Below, in pieces: positions 17,150 to 27,066 of a stretch of 64,000 nucleotides of DNA. Source of the DNA: Robertkochia aurantiaca. Lineage in GTDB: Bacteria; Bacteroidota; Bacteroidia; Flavobacteriales; Flavobacteriaceae. The first letter of the stretch is position 1. The number at the start of each line of letters is the position of its first letter. The stretch covers positions 496,001 through 560,000 of the forward strand of contig NZ_JAINZS010000005.1 in NCBI RefSeq assembly GCF_020166495.1, read 5' to 3'. A program made the translations under genes and the position numbers. The notes under the pieces are model-generated. The model saw nothing but the letters and a program-made list of their open reading frames with translations, did no database searches and was not told the DNA's origin.

Positions 17150-18703
17150 ATGATAAGAACCGTAGTAAATTTTCTGTTTTTAATTTCTTTTATCGCACTG
17201 AACGCGCAAGCGGTATCTGAAGGACCCTATTCCCAGCTGATCATCAGAGGAGCCACGCTGATCAATGGGAACGGTGCACCTCCGACAGGGCCGGTAGATG
17301 TAGTGATTGAGAACGATATTATAACCGGAATACATACGGTAGGTTATCCGGGGGTTGCCATTAAACCAAAGGATCGCCCCAAACTCAAAGAAAACGGAAA
17401 GGAGATCGATGCCTCAGGTATGTATCTGCTTCCTGGTTTTATCAATATGCACGGACATATAGGCGGAGATGCTCAGGGGGCTGACCCGGATTATGTATTC
17501 CGCCTGTGGATGGCCCATGGTATCACCTCCGTCAGGGAGCCCGGAGGCCGGGGACTTGAATATACCCTTGACCTGAAAAGGAAAAGCGAAAGCAATGAAA
17601 TTGTAGCTCCGCGTATTTTCGCTTATACTATTTTTGGTCAGGGCAGCGATAAACCGATCAGCACCACAGAACAAGCCCGTGAGTGGGTACGAATGAATGC
17701 GAAAGGCGGAGCAGACGGTATCAAATTCTTTGGGGCAGACCCCGAGATCATGACTGCCGCACTTGACGAGAACAATAAGCTTGGGCTCGGGTCAGCCTGT
17801 CATCACGCCCAGATGGATGTGGCCCGGTGGAATGTGCTGAATTCGGCTCGTGCCGGACTTACCAGCATGGAGCACTGGTACGGACTTCCTGAAGCGCTCT
17901 TTACAGACAGAACGGTACAGAACTACCCTCTGAATTACAATTACAATAACGAACAGCATCGGTTCGAGGAAGCCGGAAAACTTTGGGAACAGGCTGCAGA
18001 ACCCTACTCTGAGCACTGGAACAATGTTATGAACGAACTCATCGAACTGGATTTTACCATAGATCCCACATTCAATATTTACGAGGCGAGTCGTGACCTT
18101 CACCGGGCACGCAGGGCCGAATGGCATGAAGACTACACCCTGCCATCACTCTGGAAATTTTATCAGCCCAGCAAAGTCTCCCATGGATCCTACTGGCATT
18201 ACTGGGGTACCGAGCAGGAAGTGGCATGGAAACGCAACTATGATCTCTGGATGACATTTATTAACGAATACAAGAATCGCGGTGGAAGGGTAACGGTAGG
18301 CTCTGATTCCGGTTTTATCTTTCAACTCTACGGATTTGCCTATATCAGGGAAATGGAACTCTTACGGGAAGCGGGCTTTCATCCGCTGGAGATCATAAGA
18401 GCCGCCACGCTTAATGGTGCCGAAGCCCTGGGAGTGGCAGATCAGCTGGGTACCATCAGTATCGGTAAAAAGGCAGACATGGTACTGGTTGGTGAAAACC
18501 CACTTGAAAACCTGAAGGTCCTTTACGGTACCGGGGCCGTAAAACTTACCGAAGACAATGAAGTCGTACGTGTAGGCGGCGTAAAATACACCATTAAAGA
18601 CGGGATCATTTACGATGCAAAACTATTGCTTGAAGAAGTTAAGGCTATGGTAGACAAGGCTAAGGATGCAGAAAATTTTGAAATCAAACAACCGGGCAGT
18701 TAA
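17150..18703 (+). CDS. Exported amidohydrolase (imidazolonepropionase-like)
   Basis: A 517-residue metal-dependent hydrolase with a signal peptide (about 1-20, ending LNAQA). Amidohydrolase-superfamily markers: GFINMHGHIGG (His101 and His103 of the HxH metal motif), a possible carboxylated Lys in ADGIKFFG, His in ACHHAQ and MEHWYG, and the metal Asp in VGSDSG. The composite domain with ADMVLVGENPLENL at the C-terminus matches imidazolonepropionase/prolidase-like exported members that cleave cyclic amides or dipeptides. The exact substrate is open. DUF1543 follows one base after the stop, so the two form an operon. Confidence 0.88.
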   Translation: MIRTVVNFLFLISFIALNAQAVSEGPYSQLIIRGATLINGNGAPPTGPVDVVIENDIITGIHTVGYPGVAIKPKDRPKLKENGKEIDASGMYLLPGFINMHGHIGGDAQGADPDYVFRLWMAHGITSVREPGGRGLEYTLDLKRKSESNEIVAPRIFAYTIFGQGSDKPISTTEQAREWVRMNAKGGADGIKFFGADPEIMTAALDENNKLGLGSACHHAQMDVARWNVLNSARAGLTSMEHWYGLPEALFTDRTVQNYPLNYNYNNEQHRFEEAGKLWEQAAEPYSEHWNNVMNELIELDFTIDPTFNIYEASRDLHRARRAEWHEDYTLPSLWKFYQPSKVSHGSYWHYWGTEQEVAWKRNYDLWMTFINEYKNRGGRVTVGSDSGFIFQLYGFAYIREMELLREAGFHPLEIIRAATLNGAEALGVADQLGTISIGKKADMVLVGENPLENLKVLYGTGAVKLTEDNEVVRVGGVKYTIKDGIIYDAKLLLEEVKAMVDKAKDAENFEIKQPGS

Positions 18704-18704
18704 G

Positions 18705-19280
18705 ATGGAAAAACTTTTTATGGTCATGCTCGGATGCAAACCGGAGGGCCGCCTGACCGAACAACACGACATTTTTTTCGGGATCGCTCCAAGCCTGAAA
18801 GCCCTCATACCCGAAATGAAAGCTTTCTGGCCGGAGGCCAAAGGGCAAATTCATATCGATGCCTGGCGGGAGATCACCCAGATCGATGGTCATTCGATCA
18901 GTATTGTAAAAAGAAAGGATAACCAGCAAAAGGCATCGCCGGCAAAGCGACTGTTCTTTATCAACCTCGGAGGTTATAAGAGAGGAGAGTTCGAAGAATA
19001 TCATTATAAAGTGGTCACGGTTGCAGATACGCGATCAAAAGCCATCAAAACATCCATGAATACCAGCTTCTACAAGCATTGTGGTTTTGAAGGGGCTACT
19101 TCACATATCGATGATAAATATGGCATTGATGTCGACGACATCTATGAAATCGAAGACATTCTGAACGAGGAGACCAAATCTGAATATGCCATAGAAATAA
19201 CACCGTCAAAAGGAGAGCAGGAAGATGACCTTTTGCATATCGGTTATCTCAAGCTGGCTCTGCTCGAAAAACGACCATAG
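18705..19280 (+). CDS. DUF1543 domain protein
   Basis: A 191-residue protein from ATG 18705, one base after the amidohydrolase stop; a longer frame starting inside the previous gene is less likely because MEKLFMVMLGCKPEGRLTEQ is the family N-terminus. DUF1543 proteins carry two related ~90-residue halves; the first has TEQHDIFFGIA and the second TRSKAIKTSMNTSFYKHCGF. They are cytoplasmic and of unknown function. The coupling to an amidohydrolase gives no clear clue. Confidence 0.85.
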   Translation: MEKLFMVMLGCKPEGRLTEQHDIFFGIAPSLKALIPEMKAFWPEAKGQIHIDAWREITQIDGHSISIVKRKDNQQKASPAKRLFFINLGGYKRGEFEEYHYKVVTVADTRSKAIKTSMNTSFYKHCGFEGATSHIDDKYGIDVDDIYEIEDILNEETKSEYAIEITPSKGEQEDDLLHIGYLKLALLEKRP

Positions 19281-19282
19281 AA

Positions 19283-19723
19283 TCACCTCTTTATAATAGG
19301 CCGGTCTTCGACCACATTAGAAAGCACGATATGGGTACGGGTTTCACCATAGGTGATCATCTTATCAATGAATTCCTCCAGGTGAAAGTGATCGGTAAAA
19401 ACAACTTCCATAATGATATTTTCATTACCGGTAATACGGTAACAATTGATCACTTCATCGAACTGTTTCACCGTATCGAGAAAAGGCTTCAATTTTCCCA
19501 TAAAGGCACGCAAGGTGATGATTGCGAAAAGCTGGTAGCCTGACTGGGAATAATCGATACTGGTGGTATATCCTTTGATCAGTCCCGTATCTTCCATTTT
19601 TCGTATACGCTCTGCCACCGCCGGAGACGAGAGTCCGACCTTACGTCCGATCTCGGCATTACTCAGCCTGGCATTCTTCTGCAAGAGCTCCAGGATCTGC
19701 CAATTTAACTTATCAACCTTCAT
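19283..19723 (-). CDS. Lrp/AsnC family transcription regulator
   Basis: A 146-residue regulator. An N-terminal winged helix (NAEIGRKVGLSSPAVAERIRKM, about 22-43, is the helix-turn-helix) is followed by a RAM ligand-binding domain (about 68-142) with the usual central Gly-rich ITGNENIIMEV turn. Such proteins bind amino acids and form octamers that wrap DNA. The gene converges on DUF1543 with a 2-base gap and is divergent from the gene at 19846, which it may control. The ligand cannot be read from the sequence. Confidence 0.92.
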   Translation of the reverse strand: MKVDKLNWQILELLQKNARLSNAEIGRKVGLSSPAVAERIRKMEDTGLIKGYTTSIDYSQSGYQLFAIITLRAFMGKLKPFLDTVKQFDEVINCYRITGNENIIMEVVFTDHFHLEEFIDKMITYGETRTHIVLSNVVEDRPIIKR

Positions 19724-19812
19724 TTTAATGAAAAAAGAATTAAAAGCTTTAATTTTTAATGAAAGTAGCTAATATACTTAAATAGTTAAAGACGAAATGG
19801 CTTTAAACAGAT

Positions 19813-19820
19813 TAAATTTG
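19813..19820 (+). promoter_or_regulatory. -7 promoter element
   Basis: TAAATTTG fits the Bacteroidota TAnnTTTG -7 consensus and lies 25 bases before the ATG at 19846. No clear -33 TTG was seen at the usual distance. Confidence 0.4.
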
Positions 19821-19845
19821 ATTCTACAGTAATCATCACTCATTT

Positions 19846-20268
19846 ATGAAAGGTTTCGGTTCTCAGATAAGATCAAAAAGTGTAAAACGCCTGGCTGTCT
19901 ACCAGAAGGCTCTGGAGATCTTTCGCCTAAGCCGGAGCATTACAGCTTCTGCCAACCTTTCAGGCCTTGATATCATGGACCAATACCGGCATGAAAATGC
20001 AGATGTGAGATTGTCAGATCACCTGATCATGACCTCCCTGGGGCTGGCTCCTAAAATCGCCATGGCCGAAAGCACCAAAGACCCGAACGTCAAGTTTCAT
20101 TCTATAGAGGCCATTCGCCAGTCGACCGATTACCTGATGAACTGCTGTGAAAGACTGGAACAACAGGGTGTAACACGAAAAGAATTTACCCGGCTGCTCA
20201 AAAAGGAGCTCAATAAATTCGGAAAATTGCAGCAAAAATGGGCAATCCGTATTTCTGCAGTTAACTGA
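19846..20268 (+). CDS. Hypothetical helical protein, possibly four-helix-bundle type
   Basis: A 140-residue, mostly alpha-helical, basic protein. The beginning (KRLAVYQKALEIFRLSRSI) and its helix lengths recall the small four-helix-bundle proteins (TIGR02436/ S23 intervening-sequence type), but the match is not strong enough to assign. It carries no signal peptide or catalytic motif. It is divergent from the Lrp-type regulator and followed by a strong terminator, so it is a single-gene unit that the regulator may control. Confidence 0.6.
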   Translation: MKGFGSQIRSKSVKRLAVYQKALEIFRLSRSITASANLSGLDIMDQYRHENADVRLSDHLIMTSLGLAPKIAMAESTKDPNVKFHSIEAIRQSTDYLMNCCERLEQQGVTRKEFTRLLKKELNKFGKLQQKWAIRISAVN

Positions 20269-20283
20269 TAAAAAGCATAACAT

Positions 20284-20329
20284 AAAAAACCGGCTTCATG
20301 GAACATACCATCATGAAGCCGGTTTTTTT
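20284..20329. terminator. Strong bidirectional terminator
   Basis: A perfect 17-bp stem (20284-20300 with 20312-20328) around an 11-base loop, flanked by A-runs and T-runs on both sides. It separates the convergent gene at 19846-20268 and icmF. Confidence 0.92.
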
Positions 20330-20376
20330 ATGGACCGCGATCACAAGTGATCCCGGAGTTTGTAAATTATAGGGTG

Positions 20377-23300
20377 CTACATATTCCTTCGGTACTGGCC
20401 CCCGACTTCGAAAAGCGCCTGGGTGATCTGCCCCAGAGAACATACTTTGGTAGCCTCCATCAGGGTTTCGAAGATATTTTGGTTATGAACAGCTGCTGAC
20501 TGTACTTTTTGCAAAGCCTCTTTCGCTTCTTGCTCGTATACCTTATGGAGATTCTCAAGAGAATTCAACTGCAGCTTCTTTTCTTCCTCAGTAGCCCTGA
20601 TCACCTCCTCGGGGATGATCGTAGGCGAGCCTTTACTGCTTAAAAAGGTATTCACCCCGACTATAGGATATTCTCCTGTATGCTTAAGGGTTTCATAATG
20701 CAGGCTTTCCTCCTGTATCTTCGAACGCTGGTACATGGTTTCCATGGCTCCCAGCACCCCTCCTCTTTCGGTGAGCCTGTCAAATTCGCTGAGCACGGCC
20801 TCTTCCACAAGATCAGTCAACTCTTCTATGATAAAACTTCCCTGGAGAGGATTCTCATTCTTGGCGAGACCCAGCTCCTTGTTGATGATCAACTGAATAG
20901 CCATCGCTCTGCGTACCGACTCTTCGGTTGGCGTGGTGATCGCCTCGTCATACGCATTGGTATGAAGGGAATTACAGTTGTCATAAATGGCATAAAGTGC
21001 CTGAAGAGTGGTTCTTATATCATTAAAATCTATTTCCTGCGCATGCAGTGACCTTCCGGAGGTTTGAATATGATATTTAAGCATCTGCGCTCTGCTGTTG
21101 GCTCCGTATTTATGCTTCAGGGCTTTTGACCAGATACGTCTGGCTACCCGGCCGATTACAGCGTATTCAGGATCCACCCCGTTGGAAAAGAAGAAAGACA
21201 GGTTGGGTCCGAACTTATTGATATCCATTCCACGGCTCAGATAGTATTCAACATAGGTGAAACCATTGGCCAGGGTAAATGCCAGCTGGGTTATAGGGTT
21301 AGCCCCGGCTTCGGCAATGTGATATCCTGAAATCGATACCGAATAAAAATTCCTGACATTTTGCTCGATAAAGTACGACTGAACATCACCCATCAGTCGT
21401 AGGGCGAATTCAGTAGAGAATATACAGGTGTTCTGTGCCTGGTCTTCCTTCAATATATCAGCCTGCACCGTTCCCCTTACCTGGGTAAGCGTTCGGGCCT
21501 TGATTTCTTCATACACATCAGCCGGCAACACCTGATCCCCGGTTACCCCAAGCAGCATTAGCCCAAGACCGTCATTCCCTTCAGGGAGCTTTCCTTTCTG
21601 CATTCCCTTTTCGCGGTCAAATCCGTGGTAAGCAGGCCGCTCCACTCCCTTTTCCTTATAAATGGCCTCGATCTTTTTATCAACCTCAGCTTCCAGGCCG
21701 TGCTCCCTGATATACAGTTCGCATTGCTGGTCGATGGCTGCGTTCATAAAGAACCCAAGTAACATGGGTGCCGGACCATTGATGGTCATACTCACCGAGG
21801 TCATAGGATCGGCGAGGTTAAAGCCCGAGTACAGTTTTTTAGCGTCATCAAGGCAACATACAGAGACTCCTGAATTTCCGATCTTCCCGTATATATCGGG
21901 GCGCAGATCAGGGTCGTTACCATAAAGCGTTACCGAATCAAAAGCTGTCGACAGCCTTTTTGCAGGCATATCGAGACTTACATAATGAAACCGCTTATTC
22001 GTTCTTTCGGGACCTCCTTCACCCGCGAACATACGTGTGGGGTCTTCCCCGGTACGCTTGAACGGATACAAACCGGCGGTGTAAGGGAACTCTCCGGGTA
22101 CGTTTTCCTGCAAAACCCAGGTCAGTATATCACCCCAGGCCTGGTATTTCGGCAGCACAACTTTAGGTATCTGGGTATGAGAAAGAGATTCTGTATGGGT
22201 CTGAATACGGATCTCTTTATCCCTGACCTTAAAACTGTAAACCGGTTCCTTATAACGGTTTACTTTCTCGTCCCAGTTTTGAATAACTTCCCAGTTGAAC
22301 GGATCCAGGTTCATCTTTACCCGGTCAAATTCCTTTATCAGCAAGGAAACCAACTCTTTATTAACGGCATCATTCTCAGGAATGCTCTCTGTATCCAATC
22401 CGCTCTTTTCAAGTTTGGGTACAGAACCTGTAAGCGATTCCAGCGTTTTGAAAATACCGTACAGCTTTTGCGCGATCTCTGCCTGCTCCTGTGCCTTCTG
22501 ATCGTAAGACCGGTTATTTTCGGCTATTTCTGAAAGATAACGGGTACGCTTGGGAGGGATCACATAGATCTTTTCACTCATCTCATCACTGATCTCAAAA
22601 GAGGAAGAAAGGTCTGCCTCGGTTTTCTCAGCTATGGTATTCATAATAGCCCGATACAGGGTATTCATACCGGGGTCGTTAAACTGAGAGGCAATAGTGC
22701 CAAATACAGGCAGGTCATCAACATTGGTATCCCATGCCCCGTGATTGCGTTGATACTGTTTTTTTACATCCCTGAGCGCATCCTGTGCACCCCGCTTATC
22801 GAATTTGTTAATAGCCACCAGGTCTGCAAAATCAAGCATATCGATCTTTTCAAGCTGGGTGGCTGCCCCGAATTCAGGAGTCATGACGTAGAGAGAAACA
22901 TCTGAATGATCAAGTATCTCAGTATCGCTTTGTCCGATCCCTGAAGTTTCAAGTATGATCAGGTCATAGTCTGCCGCTTTCAGTATATCTACCGCATCAG
23001 CCACGTGTTTTGACAAGGCCAGGTTCGATTGGCGGGTAGCCAGACTGCGCATATAAACCCTCTCGTTATTGATCGCATTCATACGTATCCTGTCACCCAG
23101 CAATGCCCCCCCGGTCTTACGCTTCGACGGGTCTACAGAAATAATTCCGATAGTCTTATCTTCAAAATCATTCAGAAAACGTCTTACGATCTCATCGACC
23201 AGGCTGCTTTTCCCGGATCCGCCGGTACCGGTGATACCCAAAACAGGGGTCTTTTTCTTTCCGGCCTTTTCACTGATGGCTTCAAAAACCCCGTTGGCCT

Positions 23301-23835
23301 GCTCTTTAAAGTTCTCGGCCGAACTGATCAGCCGGGCAATAGCCCCCGGATTCTTCTCTTCCAGCTTGTCTGCCTCGCCATTTAGCTCTTTCCCGATAGG
23401 ATAATCAGATTGCCTGACCAGGTCATTGATCATACCTTGTAATCCGAGTTCCCGGCCATCGTCAGGAGAATAGATCCTGGTGATACCGTACTCCATCAAT
23501 TCTTCTATTTCTTCCGGAAGGATCACTCCTCCTCCCCCACCGAAGATCTTAATATGAGATGCTCCCCGCTCTTTCAGCAGGTCATACATGTATTTGAAAT
23601 ATTCCATGTGTCCGCCCTGGTAGGAGGTCATCGCTATAGCATTCACGTCTTCCTGTATGGCTGTATTCACAACCTCTTCCACACTGCGGTCATGCCCCAG
23701 GTGGATCACCTCCACCCCGGTCGACTGTATGATACGACGCATGATATTGATAGCGGCATCATGACCGTCAAAGAGGGAGGCCGCCGTTACGATTCTGATC
23801 TTGTTTTCAGGTATATAAGGAGCTGTTTGCTTCAT
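20377..23835 (-). CDS. icmF: Fused isobutyryl-CoA mutase IcmF
   Basis: A 1152-residue adenosylcobalamin enzyme that interconverts isobutyryl-CoA and n-butyryl-CoA, with its own G-protein chaperone built in. Domains: B12-binding (about 12-145; FDGHDAA gives the cobalt-ligand His25), a MeaI-type GTPase (about 197-410; P-loop GTGGSGKS 203-210, NKFD 343-346), a linker, and the TIM-barrel acyl-CoA mutase domain (about 560-1130). Specificity residues favour IcmF: Phe603 (RMFAGEG) where methylmalonyl-CoA mutase has Tyr, and Gln801 (AQNT) where it has Arg. Some relatives act on pivalyl- or isovaleryl-CoA. It is a single unit between a terminator and a palindrome. Confidence 0.93.
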   Translation of the reverse strand: MKQTAPYIPENKIRIVTAASLFDGHDAAINIMRRIIQSTGVEVIHLGHDRSVEEVVNTAIQEDVNAIAMTSYQGGHMEYFKYMYDLLKERGASHIKIFGGGGGVILPEEIEELMEYGITRIYSPDDGRELGLQGMINDLVRQSDYPIGKELNGEADKLEEKNPGAIARLISSAENFKEQANGVFEAISEKAGKKKTPVLGITGTGGSGKSSLVDEIVRRFLNDFEDKTIGIISVDPSKRKTGGALLGDRIRMNAINNERVYMRSLATRQSNLALSKHVADAVDILKAADYDLIILETSGIGQSDTEILDHSDVSLYVMTPEFGAATQLEKIDMLDFADLVAINKFDKRGAQDALRDVKKQYQRNHGAWDTNVDDLPVFGTIASQFNDPGMNTLYRAIMNTIAEKTEADLSSSFEISDEMSEKIYVIPPKRTRYLSEIAENNRSYDQKAQEQAEIAQKLYGIFKTLESLTGSVPKLEKSGLDTESIPENDAVNKELVSLLIKEFDRVKMNLDPFNWEVIQNWDEKVNRYKEPVYSFKVRDKEIRIQTHTESLSHTQIPKVVLPKYQAWGDILTWVLQENVPGEFPYTAGLYPFKRTGEDPTRMFAGEGGPERTNKRFHYVSLDMPAKRLSTAFDSVTLYGNDPDLRPDIYGKIGNSGVSVCCLDDAKKLYSGFNLADPMTSVSMTINGPAPMLLGFFMNAAIDQQCELYIREHGLEAEVDKKIEAIYKEKGVERPAYHGFDREKGMQKGKLPEGNDGLGLMLLGVTGDQVLPADVYEEIKARTLTQVRGTVQADILKEDQAQNTCIFSTEFALRLMGDVQSYFIEQNVRNFYSVSISGYHIAEAGANPITQLAFTLANGFTYVEYYLSRGMDINKFGPNLSFFFSNGVDPEYAVIGRVARRIWSKALKHKYGANSRAQMLKYHIQTSGRSLHAQEIDFNDIRTTLQALYAIYDNCNSLHTNAYDEAITTPTEESVRRAMAIQLIINKELGLAKNENPLQGSFIIEELTDLVEEAVLSEFDRLTERGGVLGAMETMYQRSKIQEESLHYETLKHTGEYPIVGVNTFLSSKGSPTIIPEEVIRATEEEKKLQLNSLENLHKVYEQEAKEALQKVQSAAVHNQNIFETLMEATKVCSLGQITQALFEVGGQYRRNM

Positions 23836-23891
23836 CGCTAATCGATTCTGTTTTTAGTGCGTGCAATTTACAGAAAATGCAAAAAAAGAGC

Positions 23892-23905
23892 TTCTGAATT
23901 CAGAA
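23892..23905 (-). promoter_or_regulatory. Perfect 14-bp palindrome upstream of icmF
   Basis: TTCTGAATTCAGAA lies 57 bases before the icmF start. A perfect two-fold site of this length in the icmF/pfkB divergent region is a plausible repressor site; the protein that would bind is unknown. Confidence 0.35.
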
Positions 23906-24050
23906 TAATTGAAAAGAATCGCCTTGTTAAAGTTTTGTTTAAGTCAGTTGTAAGCAATCTTCTGCTCCTGAGGCAAGCAACTTGACGGGATTTGCGCTTA
24001 TTTTTTTGTAAATTCATGACATTCAGAACATCTAAGTTAGTGTAACAGAT

Positions 24051-25016
24051 ATGTCAAAAGTTAAGATTGCAGTAGCGGGTCCCATTCCCCGCGATACCAT
24101 TATTACCCATAAGGGAGAAACGATTGAAAAGTATGGTTGTGTGACCCATCCGGCAATCGCTTTGGCCAAGCTACTGGATGACCGGGGAGAAGTATTTCCT
24201 GTAACGCATATCAACAAAGTCGATGAAGCCCCCGTTAAGAAGTTGTTCAGTCAGTACGGGAATATACGAACTGAGGGGATACACACCCATCACGATAAGG
24301 GAACGGTTATCGAACTCAGGTTTCTTGACCAGAACAACCGAATGGAAAAACAGCGTTCGAGCATGTCTCCCATACTTCCCGAAGATGTGGAGCCCTTTCT
24401 GGATGCCGATGTTTTTGTTTTTGTACCCATAACCGATTTTGAGATCGCCCTTGACACCCTGAAATATCTGAAGGAAAACAGCAAGGCACAGATCATCTTT
24501 GATGCACATGGCCCCACCACCTGGGTAGATGAGGAAGGTACGCGTCTAAGAAAGATCTGGAAAGATAAAAAAGACTGGCTTCCCTATATAGATGTCTTAA
24601 AAATGAACCTGGAAGAATCACAATTCAGCTGGTTTGAAGATGAGAACATACTCACCGAATACAACGAGGAACTCACCGACCACCTTGATTCATTTGCCGA
24701 TGCCTGCCTCGAACTGGGAACCCGGTACGTTTATGTGACGCTTGACTCAAGAGGTTGTGTGGTCTACTGGAAAGACAACGGGAAGACCGAAAAGACCTTT
24801 ATACCCTCTATGAAGGTCGATCATGTGGTCGATACCACAGGATGCGGTGATTCATTCGCAGGCGGACTCGCTTACGGCCATGCGGTTCATGCTGACCCGG
24901 TGATCGCAGCCCAATACGCCAATATTCTAGGTGCCCTGCGAACTCAGGGAAAAGACTTCAGCGTCTTTAAAGACCGTAAGGAAACCGAAGCTCTCAGAAA
25001 GTCGGTCTACCTTTGA
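24051..25016 (+). CDS. PfkB-family carbohydrate or nucleoside kinase
   Basis: A 321-residue ribokinase-fold (PfkB) protein that should transfer phosphate from ATP to a sugar, sugar phosphate or nucleoside. The C-terminal signature is clear: DTTGCGDSFAGGLAYG (~265-280), with the catalytic Asp in GCGDS. The usual Ala of GAGD is Cys here. The N-terminal PfkB glycine-rich signature is weak, and the protein has an unusual start (VAGPIPRDTII), so the substrate cannot be told. It is divergent from icmF with a 215-base gap. Confidence 0.85.
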   Translation: MSKVKIAVAGPIPRDTIITHKGETIEKYGCVTHPAIALAKLLDDRGEVFPVTHINKVDEAPVKKLFSQYGNIRTEGIHTHHDKGTVIELRFLDQNNRMEKQRSSMSPILPEDVEPFLDADVFVFVPITDFEIALDTLKYLKENSKAQIIFDAHGPTTWVDEEGTRLRKIWKDKKDWLPYIDVLKMNLEESQFSWFEDENILTEYNEELTDHLDSFADACLELGTRYVYVTLDSRGCVVYWKDNGKTEKTFIPSMKVDHVVDTTGCGDSFAGGLAYGHAVHADPVIAAQYANILGALRTQGKDFSVFKDRKETEALRKSVYL

Positions 25017-25432
25017 CCCACGACAATCAGGGTGTTTTATAAAAATTTCCTGACCTTGGGAGTTTCGCTGAATTGACATGCATACAAACAGACTCGGAAT
25101 ACGGGAATTATTTTTGCATTTCTTGGAAAAGAAGCAGTTACGATATACCATAAAAAGAGCTTTTCTGCCCGTATATAGAAAACAGGTTATTTAATGGTGA
25201 ATATTTTCCTAATTCTGTTGCATCATTAAAACTAATTAATTAATTTTAAGACACTTAGATTAGCACCTCTCTACTGGACCAATTTAGGATTCATCGAAGT
25301 TCTCCGCTCCATCAAGCGAAGTTCATAATTAATACTTTGGTAATTTGACCTTAACATTAATTACATCAAGCTGACAGATATTTGCGGAGAATATTTTTCA
25401 TACTTTGAATTGTTTGAGTTAGCTAGTTTTGA
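25017..25432. other. AT-rich intergenic stretch, no convincing gene
   Basis: About 416 bases after the PfkB kinase gene. A 38-codon plus-strand frame at 25078-25194 has no recognised homology. Near the right end, TACTTTG (about 25403-25409) resembles a -7 element, with a TTTG about 17 bases upstream; any transcript from it would hit the terminator at 25433-25463 after roughly 50 bases. Nothing else structured was found. Confidence 0.4.
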
Positions 25433-25463
25433 AAAACCGATTTGTCATCAGATCGGTTTTTTT
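25433..25463. terminator. Terminator of the alpha/beta hydrolase gene, bidirectional
   Basis: AACCGAT pairs with ATCGGTT around a ~10-base loop; T-runs follow on the plus strand (seven) and on the minus strand (about five). The right arm overlaps the hydrolase stop codon. Confidence 0.7.
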
Positions 25464-26241
25464 ACGCCCAGCGACGTATGAAATCTATGGAAGCCGCATT
25501 GAAGTTTGCGGGCTTTTCGACGTTTACCACGTGACCACATTCCGGAATAACCTTTAATTGAGAAAGTGATGAATTCTCAATGCTTTTTCTGATAGCCGGT
25601 AAAAACATATAATCTTCCTCACCCATTACGAACAAGGTGGGTACATCAAAGTCAAAATCACGAAGGTAACGCAGTAAAGGATTGATCTCTGAGGTAAGCC
25701 GAAACCACTTTACAAATTCCTTTTTATACAACTTCTTGGCTTCTCTTATAAACAGGTTCCGGGATTCCTTATGACTTTCGCGCGGCATGATGATAAAAGC
25801 ATAGAGCTTATAAAGCCACAGGTATGGCACCACATTCTTACAGATCATTCCCACCCGCATAAGCAACTGAGACCGCATGTTCAGCTTCATGATTGCCCCT
25901 CCGAGTATCATGCTCTTTACGATCCCCGGCTGTTCACAGGCTATTTTCCTGATCAGTATGGTTCCCAGGGAGATACCTACAAAATGGGATGATTCTATAC
26001 GCAAATGACGCAATACCTCCAGTATATCATTAGCTATGGAAGGAAAGGTATACTTCTTATCAAAAGCATCTTTGATCCTTCCTGTAGAACCGTGCCCCCG
26101 AAGGTCGACCAACAACAGATTGAAATGCTTGCTGAAGGGGCGCACCTGCTTGAACCAAATAGCAGAACTGCCTCCTGCTCCATGCACAAAAGTGACCCAT
26201 GGAGCGTTTTCTGATTTTTTATATATCTGGTAATTCAACAT
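25462..26241 (-). CDS. Alpha/beta hydrolase
   Basis: A 259-residue cytoplasmic alpha/beta-hydrolase-fold protein. The oxyanion-hole loop is FVHGAGGSSAIW (~18-29), the nucleophile elbow GISLGT (Ser91), the acid is probably in VMGEEDYMF, and the catalytic His is in PECGHVVNVEKP near the C-terminus. All four are in the order of a working esterase/lyase-type enzyme such as the MhpC/ BioH/ epoxide-hydrolase relatives. The substrate is unknown. The next gene on the strand starts 33 bases upstream, so it may be cotranscribed with the metal-receptor gene. Confidence 0.88.
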   Translation of the reverse strand: MLNYQIYKKSENAPWVTFVHGAGGSSAIWFKQVRPFSKHFNLLLVDLRGHGSTGRIKDAFDKKYTFPSIANDILEVLRHLRIESSHFVGISLGTILIRKIACEQPGIVKSMILGGAIMKLNMRSQLLMRVGMICKNVVPYLWLYKLYAFIIMPRESHKESRNLFIREAKKLYKKEFVKWFRLTSEINPLLRYLRDFDFDVPTLFVMGEEDYMFLPAIRKSIENSSLSQLKVIPECGHVVNVEKPANFNAASIDFIRRWA

Positions 26242-26274
26242 AATCGAAGGCCTAAAGTTAATGATTAAGAGTCT

Positions 26275-27063
26275 TTATCTGTATAAGACAGACTGAATTT
26301 GGGTGAAATAATTAAAAGCATCTGCGATTCGCCCGCTGTACCAGGAGAAGTAACTGCCATCTACCAGCAATATTCTTGAATCAGGAAAATATTTTTTTAA
26401 CTCATGCAGATGCCTGGTTCGAAACGGATAAGGTTCTGACGATAGCAGAACGACCTCAGGTGCTGTGGCCTTTATTTCATGAATATCAATTGCCGGGTAT
26501 CGCTGCTGTTGAATCACATTATGCAATCCGCAAAGTCCCATCATATGATCTATAAAGGTACCCTTTCCTGCCAACATCCATGGCTCTTTCCATATCAGGT
26601 AGGCAGCTCTTTTGCTTTTTTGACCGTTGTCATCCAGCAGCTTTGACCGTTTATTGCTGATCCTTTCAATGAGATTTTCTGCCTCTTCCTCCTTTTTGAA
26701 GATATCACCATAATGCCTGAAAAGTTCCAGTGCATCGTCAACGGTGGAGACATCTGATACATGAACGGGGGCGATCTTCTCCAGTTCACCCACCATTTTA
26801 AACGTATTCTCTTCTTTATTGCAAAGAATAATGTCAGGCCTCGCCCGGCGTATTTTCTCAGGATTGATCTTTTTGGTACCTCCCATCACCGGCACATGGC
26901 TCAGCATAGCGCGGGGATGCAGACAAAACCTGGTTCTCCCTACGATCTGGTCTGCCAGCTTCAGGTCACATAGGGCTTCGGTCAGTGAAGGCACCAGCGA
27001 AATGATTCTCCCGGGAGTTCCGGGTAGCGATACTTCTCGGCCAACCTGATCAGTCAGGATCAT
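26275..27063 (-). CDS. Helical-backbone metal receptor (BtuF-like) without a signal peptide
   Basis: A 262-residue substrate-binding-protein fold of the BtuF/FhuD (class III) type: N-terminal lobe with RIISLVPSLTEALCDL, PEKIRRARPDIILCN, then a long backbone helix and a C-terminal lobe with APEVVLLSSEPYPF. Family members bind corrinoids, haem or siderophores for ABC import. This one begins directly with MILTDQVGREV, so no export signal is seen, unlike true periplasmic receptors. Adjacent genes are not an ABC transporter. A role in cytoplasmic metal or cobamide handling is conceivable, given the B12 enzymes near, but unproven. Confidence 0.8.
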   Translation of the reverse strand: MILTDQVGREVSLPGTPGRIISLVPSLTEALCDLKLADQIVGRTRFCLHPRAMLSHVPVMGGTKKINPEKIRRARPDIILCNKEENTFKMVGELEKIAPVHVSDVSTVDDALELFRHYGDIFKKEEEAENLIERISNKRSKLLDDNGQKSKRAAYLIWKEPWMLAGKGTFIDHMMGLCGLHNVIQQQRYPAIDIHEIKATAPEVVLLSSEPYPFRTRHLHELKKYFPDSRILLVDGSYFSWYSGRIADAFNYFTQIQSVLYR

Positions 27064-27066
27064 CTT

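Noticed and set aside
18666-18704. DUF1543 start inside the amidohydrolase gene
   Set aside because: The family N-terminus begins at the ATG at 18705.
20338-20351. GATCAC-AA-GTGATC palindrome after icmF
   Set aside because: Downstream of the gene, short, and next to a strong terminator; probably incidental.
25078-25194. 38-codon frame after the PfkB kinase gene
   Set aside because: No homology or start signal; length is expected by chance in AT-rich DNA.
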